Part shown: positions 5,361-8,145 of the stretch, piece by piece
Layout: the number at the start of each line of letters is the position of its first letter
Numbering within the stretch: the first letter of the stretch is position 1
Source: a bacterium
GTDB lineage: Bacteria > Desulfobacterota > GWC2-55-46 > S146-80 > JALXFI01
Assembly: GCA_027069035.1 (NCBI GenBank)
Contig: JALXFI010000063.1
Span: 1-8,145, forward strand
Direction of reading: 5' to 3'
Length of the DNA: 8,145 nt
Position numbers and translations under genes: made by a program
The notes under the pieces: model-generated
Told to the model about the DNA's origin: nothing
The model's database searches: none
Seen by the model: only the letters and a program-made list of their open reading frames with translations

Positions 5361-6791
5361 TCAGATGTTTTCTGGCTTTGAATGTAAGTTTATTATTCTG
5401 TTTTCAAAACCCGTCTCAGTTTCTTGATGATGGTCATTATCCTTAACAGAACGGTTCTCTCTACGCTCATCTACAACAAAATTACTCCCAGGTATAGATT
5501 TGGCATACTCCTTCAATTCGGCCGCCAATTCGCTGATCTGTATATGGCTGGTTAAATGACGACTCAGGTTGGTTACAACAGCTATTGAAATAGTGGTAAT
5601 CGGAAATGTAACTATCTGTCCCTGACGATTTTTCCCTGTAATAAATCCTCTTTCCTTATCTGCGGGGTTATAAAAATCAGGTATCTTTCTGTCAAAGACC
5701 TCGATGACTTCCGTGCATATCTTCCTGTAACGTTCAGGAGAGGTGACTATAACAAAGTCGTCCCCGCCTATATGTCCCACAAAATCTTCCACTGTGCCGT
5801 GCTTACGCACTGCATCTTCTACGATCCTTGCCGTTGCCTGAATAACATCACTGCCCCTTGCATAACCATACCTGTCACTGAATGATTTAAAATGATCCAT
5901 ATCAAGAAGACAAAATGCCAGAGGTTTGCCTGTTTCAATCCTCTTTATTAAAACATTCTCTATGGCTATGCCGCCCGGAAGCCGCGTCAGGGGGGAAGTA
6001 TCAAGATACATCTCCTCCAGCCTCTTCAGCCTTTTTGTCATCTCACTGAAAGCATGAGAGAGTTCACCAAGCTCATCATGATTTTCAGTATCAGGGGTAT
6101 AATCGAACCTGCCCTCAGAAACCTCTTTTGTGGCAAGCATAAGCTTGTTTATGGAACCTGAAATGTTTCTGGTAATGATCAATGCAGCGCCTATACCCAG
6201 AGCTATGCCAAGTACCCCCAGAAGAGCCGTAACTCTAAAAGCATTGTTACCTATATAAGCTATTGCAAGGGTTTTTTCATTCTGCTCTTTTCTTGCCTTT
6301 AAAGATATTTTTTGTATCAAATCTACAAGCACTCTCTGTTTCACCTTTATTTCATCGCTGTAAACATCTCCTTTAACAGTTGTCTTGCCGCCGATGTTTT
6401 GAAAAACTTTTACAAAAAGATTATTGTAATCGGTATGAAGGCTTGTGATACTCTTTAAATCTTTTTTGTCGGTAAAAAAGGTTATCTTATCAATAAGATT
6501 ATTAAATTCCTCACTCTTTCTCCAGAATAATTCAAGCATCTCAGGGCTTTTAAGTATCACGTATCGCTTTCCGTAAAACTCCTGAGAAAAGACCGTATCA
6601 ACCATATTGTCGGTAGCCTCTATAAGCGGCACATATGTCTTTATTATAGCGCTGTTCAGGGTATTTAAGCGTTCAAGACTTGAAAGGGCAAAGACCGCAA
6701 TGATCAAGATCAAAAAGGCAAGCGGAAGGTAGCCTAAAAGCATCTTCTTTACAATACTCTGACGGGAAAATATTTCAGATATACCGATCAC
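5361..6791 (-). CDS. Membrane-bound HAMP-GGDEF protein with GGDDF motif (putative diguanylate cyclase)
   Basis: The 476-aa protein has a transmembrane helix at ~17-38, a mainly helical periplasmic sensor at ~39-185, a second helix at ~186-207, a HAMP linker at ~207-259 and a GGDEF domain at ~262-445. D297 in LLDMDHFK is the usual metal-site Asp. The signature is GGDDF (342-346) instead of GGDEF/GGEEF, within VGHIGGDDFVIV. This is typical of a subfamily marked by SPLTRLPG at the domain start and KSIPGSNFVV at its end. The I-site RxxD is TVED (333-336), so product inhibition there is unlikely. If active it would make c-di-GMP from two GTP, but the variant motif leaves activity open. The GTG start is supported by AGGGGGA four bases upstream. 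The last ~30 residues are a polar tail. It is first in an operon with the lipoprotein gene. Confidence 0.87.
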   Translation of the reverse strand: MIGISEIFSRQSIVKKMLLGYLPLAFLILIIAVFALSSLERLNTLNSAIIKTYVPLIEATDNMVDTVFSQEFYGKRYVILKSPEMLELFWRKSEEFNNLIDKITFFTDKKDLKSITSLHTDYNNLFVKVFQNIGGKTTVKGDVYSDEIKVKQRVLVDLIQKISLKARKEQNEKTLAIAYIGNNAFRVTALLGVLGIALGIGAALIITRNISGSINKLMLATKEVSEGRFDYTPDTENHDELGELSHAFSEMTKRLKRLEEMYLDTSPLTRLPGGIAIENVLIKRIETGKPLAFCLLDMDHFKSFSDRYGYARGSDVIQATARIVEDAVRKHGTVEDFVGHIGGDDFVIVTSPERYRKICTEVIEVFDRKIPDFYNPADKERGFITGKNRQGQIVTFPITTISIAVVTNLSRHLTSHIQISELAAELKEYAKSIPGSNFVVDERRENRSVKDNDHHQETETGFENRIINLHSKPENI

Positions 6792-6795
6792 AAAA

Positions 6796-6802
6796 TCCCC
6801 CT
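6796..6802 (-). promoter_or_regulatory. Shine-Dalgarno that fixes the GTG start of the cyclase
   Basis: AGGGGGA on the minus strand lies four bases ahead of GTG at 6791. The next in-frame ATG is codon 17, at the beginning of the first membrane helix, and has no comparable site, so GTG is the better start. Confidence 0.6.
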
Positions 6803-6805
6803 AAT

Positions 6806-6840
6806 ACCCCAAAAACCTATTCCTCTTTCTTGGGCAATAT
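6806..6840. repeat. Right copy of the direct repeat flanking the cyclase-lipoprotein operon
   Basis: CCCAAAAACCTAT (6808-6820) repeats 4752-4764 exactly, and the following TTCCTCTTTCTTGGG resembles the CTCTGTTTTTGGG of the left copy. It can form a weak CCCAA/TTGGG stem. It lies just upstream of the cyclase ribosome site, so the operon is bracketed by the two copies. Confidence 0.5.
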
Positions 6841-6863
6841 CTATAATTCATAACACGAAGGTT

Positions 6864-6896
6864 GAAGATTTTCCCCGCAAGCGGCGGAGAATCTTC
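6864..6896. other. Large imperfect hairpin between dgt and the cyclase gene
   Basis: GAAGATTTTCCCC (6864-6876) pairs with GGCGGAGAATCTTC (6883-6896) through about 12 pairs, one G-T pair and a bulged C, closing on a GCAAGC loop. No T run follows on either strand, so it is not a standard intrinsic terminator. It could shape the 3' end of the dgt transcript or be a REP-like element. The rest of the 185-base gap (6792-6976) shows no gene that I can support. Confidence 0.45.
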
Positions 6897-6976
6897 CAAA
6901 TGAAAGGTGCTATCTACCACTGTCTTCGTTCGCTCACCATGGGACAAGCCACAGGGATTGAACTCGCTTTGTATTT

Positions 6977-8086
6977 TCAAACCTTCTCATACGGGTCAAA
7001 GAGTTTTTTATACTCATCAAGGGCAAACCTGTCGGTCATGCCTGCTATATAATCACAGATAAGCCTCTCTTTACCCGTATCATCTATTCTTGCGTATACA
7101 TGAGGGGGGAGGAGTTTGGGCTCGTGATTATATACCCTGAAAAGATGTTTTATTATTCTGTCAGCCTTATCCGCCATCCTTATAACCCTGTGGTGTTCAT
7201 AAAGATTTTTCTTCAGGAACCGTTTAAGTTCAATGTTTTTCTCCTCCATCTCTTTGCTGAAAGATGCAAGCCTTTCCCCGCATTTCCTTACATCATCCAC
7301 AGACTCGATCCTATTAAATTTTATATTTGCGCGTATATTATCCACAAGGTCCGTTACCTGCCGGTTAATTATATGTACAATAGTCTGGCATTTATGAATC
7401 TTAAAATCCTCATCCGGATATACAGAAGCTATCCTCTCAAAGTTTTCGTTCCAAAGCGATACTTCCTTTAAATCATCCACAGAGAGCATAGAAGAGGCAA
7501 GGCCATCATCAAGATCGTGATTATTATAGGCAATCTCATCGGCAAGATCAACAATCTGCGCCTCCAGACAGGGGAAAACCCCGATATCATAATCTTCCAC
7601 ATCGGCAAGGTCATAGTCTGTAGAATGTTTGGCAATACCCTCTCTAACCTCCCATGAAAGATTCAGTCCCCTTACATTGGGGTAACGCCTTTCAATATGT
7701 TCTACGATCCTGAGAGATTGACGGTTGTGCTCAAACCCTCCATAGTCCTTCATAAGCTCATTAAGCACCTTCTCGCCCGTGTGGCCAAAAGGCGGGTGAC
7801 CAAGGTCATGGGAAAGGGCAACGGCCTCAGCAAGATCCTCGTTTATTTCCAGCGCTCGCGCGATTGTTCTGGCTATCTGGGCAACTTCAATGGAATGGGT
7901 AAGACGCGTCCTGTAATGATCCCCTTCATGATAAACAAAGACCTGAGTCTTGTACTCAAGTCTTCTAAAGGCGCTGCAATGGATTATCCTGTCTCTGTCT
8001 CTCTGGAATATAGAACGAAACGGGTGCTCCTTCTCAGGATAACGTCTCCCCTTTGAATCCTTGCTTTCCATTGCGTAAAGAACCAA
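6977..8086 (-). CDS. dgt: dGTPase-like HD-domain triphosphohydrolase (Dgt family)
   Basis: The product is 369 aa from TTG at 8086. Its N-terminus (VLYAMESKDSKGRRYPE, then HPFRSIFQRDRDRIIH, then FRRLEYKTQVF) is typical of the Dgt-like branch. The HD metal site is complete: H64 in RLTHSIEVAQIART, H93-D94 in SHDLGHPPFGH and probably D183 in LADEIAYNNHDLDDGL. These cytoplasmic enzymes hydrolyse dNTPs, classically dGTP to deoxyguanosine and triphosphate, and so help control dNTP pools. Substrate preference in this shorter branch varies and cannot be read here. GGAGG at 8094-8098, seven bases before TTG 8086, decides that start. A longer in-frame TTG at 8113 would place this site inside the gene, and ATG 8071 would remove conserved residues. 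The ends match the family, so it appears complete. Confidence 0.9.
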   Translation of the reverse strand: MVLYAMESKDSKGRRYPEKEHPFRSIFQRDRDRIIHCSAFRRLEYKTQVFVYHEGDHYRTRLTHSIEVAQIARTIARALEINEDLAEAVALSHDLGHPPFGHTGEKVLNELMKDYGGFEHNRQSLRIVEHIERRYPNVRGLNLSWEVREGIAKHSTDYDLADVEDYDIGVFPCLEAQIVDLADEIAYNNHDLDDGLASSMLSVDDLKEVSLWNENFERIASVYPDEDFKIHKCQTIVHIINRQVTDLVDNIRANIKFNRIESVDDVRKCGERLASFSKEMEEKNIELKRFLKKNLYEHHRVIRMADKADRIIKHLFRVYNHEPKLLPPHVYARIDDTGKERLICDYIAGMTDRFALDEYKKLFDPYEKV

Positions 8087-8093
8087 ACCTACA

Positions 8094-8098
8094 CCTCC
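8094..8098 (-). promoter_or_regulatory. Shine-Dalgarno that fixes the TTG start of dgt
   Basis: GGAGG on the minus strand, seven bases upstream of TTG 8086, is the only strong site near the 5' end. It favours TTG over the farther TTG at 8113 and the ATG at 8071. Positions 8099-8145 show no clear promoter. Confidence 0.6.
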
Positions 8099-8145
8099 AG
8101 ATTGATACGACAAAAAGATTCAACACTTAAAATTTTGCTTTTTAC

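Noticed and set aside
6944..6970. tRNA T-arm-like stretch on the minus strand (GTTCAATCC)
   Set aside because: The bases on either side of the loop do not pair as a T stem, and no acceptor, D or anticodon arm is visible.
7100..7471. 123-aa plus-strand frame opposite dgt
   Set aside because: It is a shadow of dgt with a hydrophobic composition produced by the antisense frame and has no supporting start site.
8087..8113. Longer Dgt start at TTG 8113
   Set aside because: The strong GGAGG at 8094-8098 would fall inside the coding region, and family similarity begins after it.

Overview
The window reads as chromosomal DNA of a Gram-negative bacterium, moderately AT-rich. It encodes a lipoprotein with a type II signal, a secreted metallopeptidase and a periplasmic-sensing membrane cyclase. 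The style of the proteins (a Geobacter-like Dgt N-terminus, a GGDDF cyclase, a B12-type radical SAM protein) suggests Nitrospirota or a deltaproteobacterial lineage. This is a recollection-based guess, not a demonstrated placement.

Layout from left to right. Positions 1-336 (minus) hold the N-terminal 112 codons of a YicC-family endoribonuclease, which runs off the left edge. Positions 337-525 are a divergent promoter region. It has a TTGACA-type promoter for yicC with a palindrome over its -10, a weaker rightward promoter, and a perfect GC-rich hairpin with a short T run in the leader of the rightward gene. Positions 526-2475 (plus) encode a 649-aa B12-binding/radical SAM protein whose last ~100 residues look like a STAS domain. 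It meets, tail to tail with 8 nt between them, a secreted M1-type zinc peptidase (2484-4544, minus). Positions 4545-4799 contain no convincing gene. They hold a ~170-bp palindromic, MITE-like structure next to degenerate heptamer repeats. Positions 4800-6791 (minus) form a two-gene operon: a HAMP-GGDEF (GGDDF) membrane protein followed by a TPR/coiled-coil lipoprotein. Positions 6792-6976 hold another large hairpin and a second copy of a sequence found at the far end of that operon. Positions 6977-8086 (minus) encode a dGTPase-like HD phosphohydrolase, starting at TTG behind a strong Shine-Dalgarno sequence.

How the genes fit together: YicC (RNA turnover) and Dgt (dNTP pool) look like housekeeping genes. 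The cyclase and lipoprotein probably form one signalling unit: the cyclase has two membrane spans and a periplasmic helical sensor, and the lipoprotein resembles the accessory lipoproteins found beside QseE-type sensors. The M1 peptidase is exported and lies downstream in the same direction, but the palindromic element separates it from the operon and it may have its own promoter.

The most unusual items are the STAS-like tail on the radical SAM protein, the large palindromic element, and the 13-bp identical direct repeat bracketing the cyclase-lipoprotein pair. I see no CRISPR array, phage, toxin-antitoxin or defence system, and no complete transposase.
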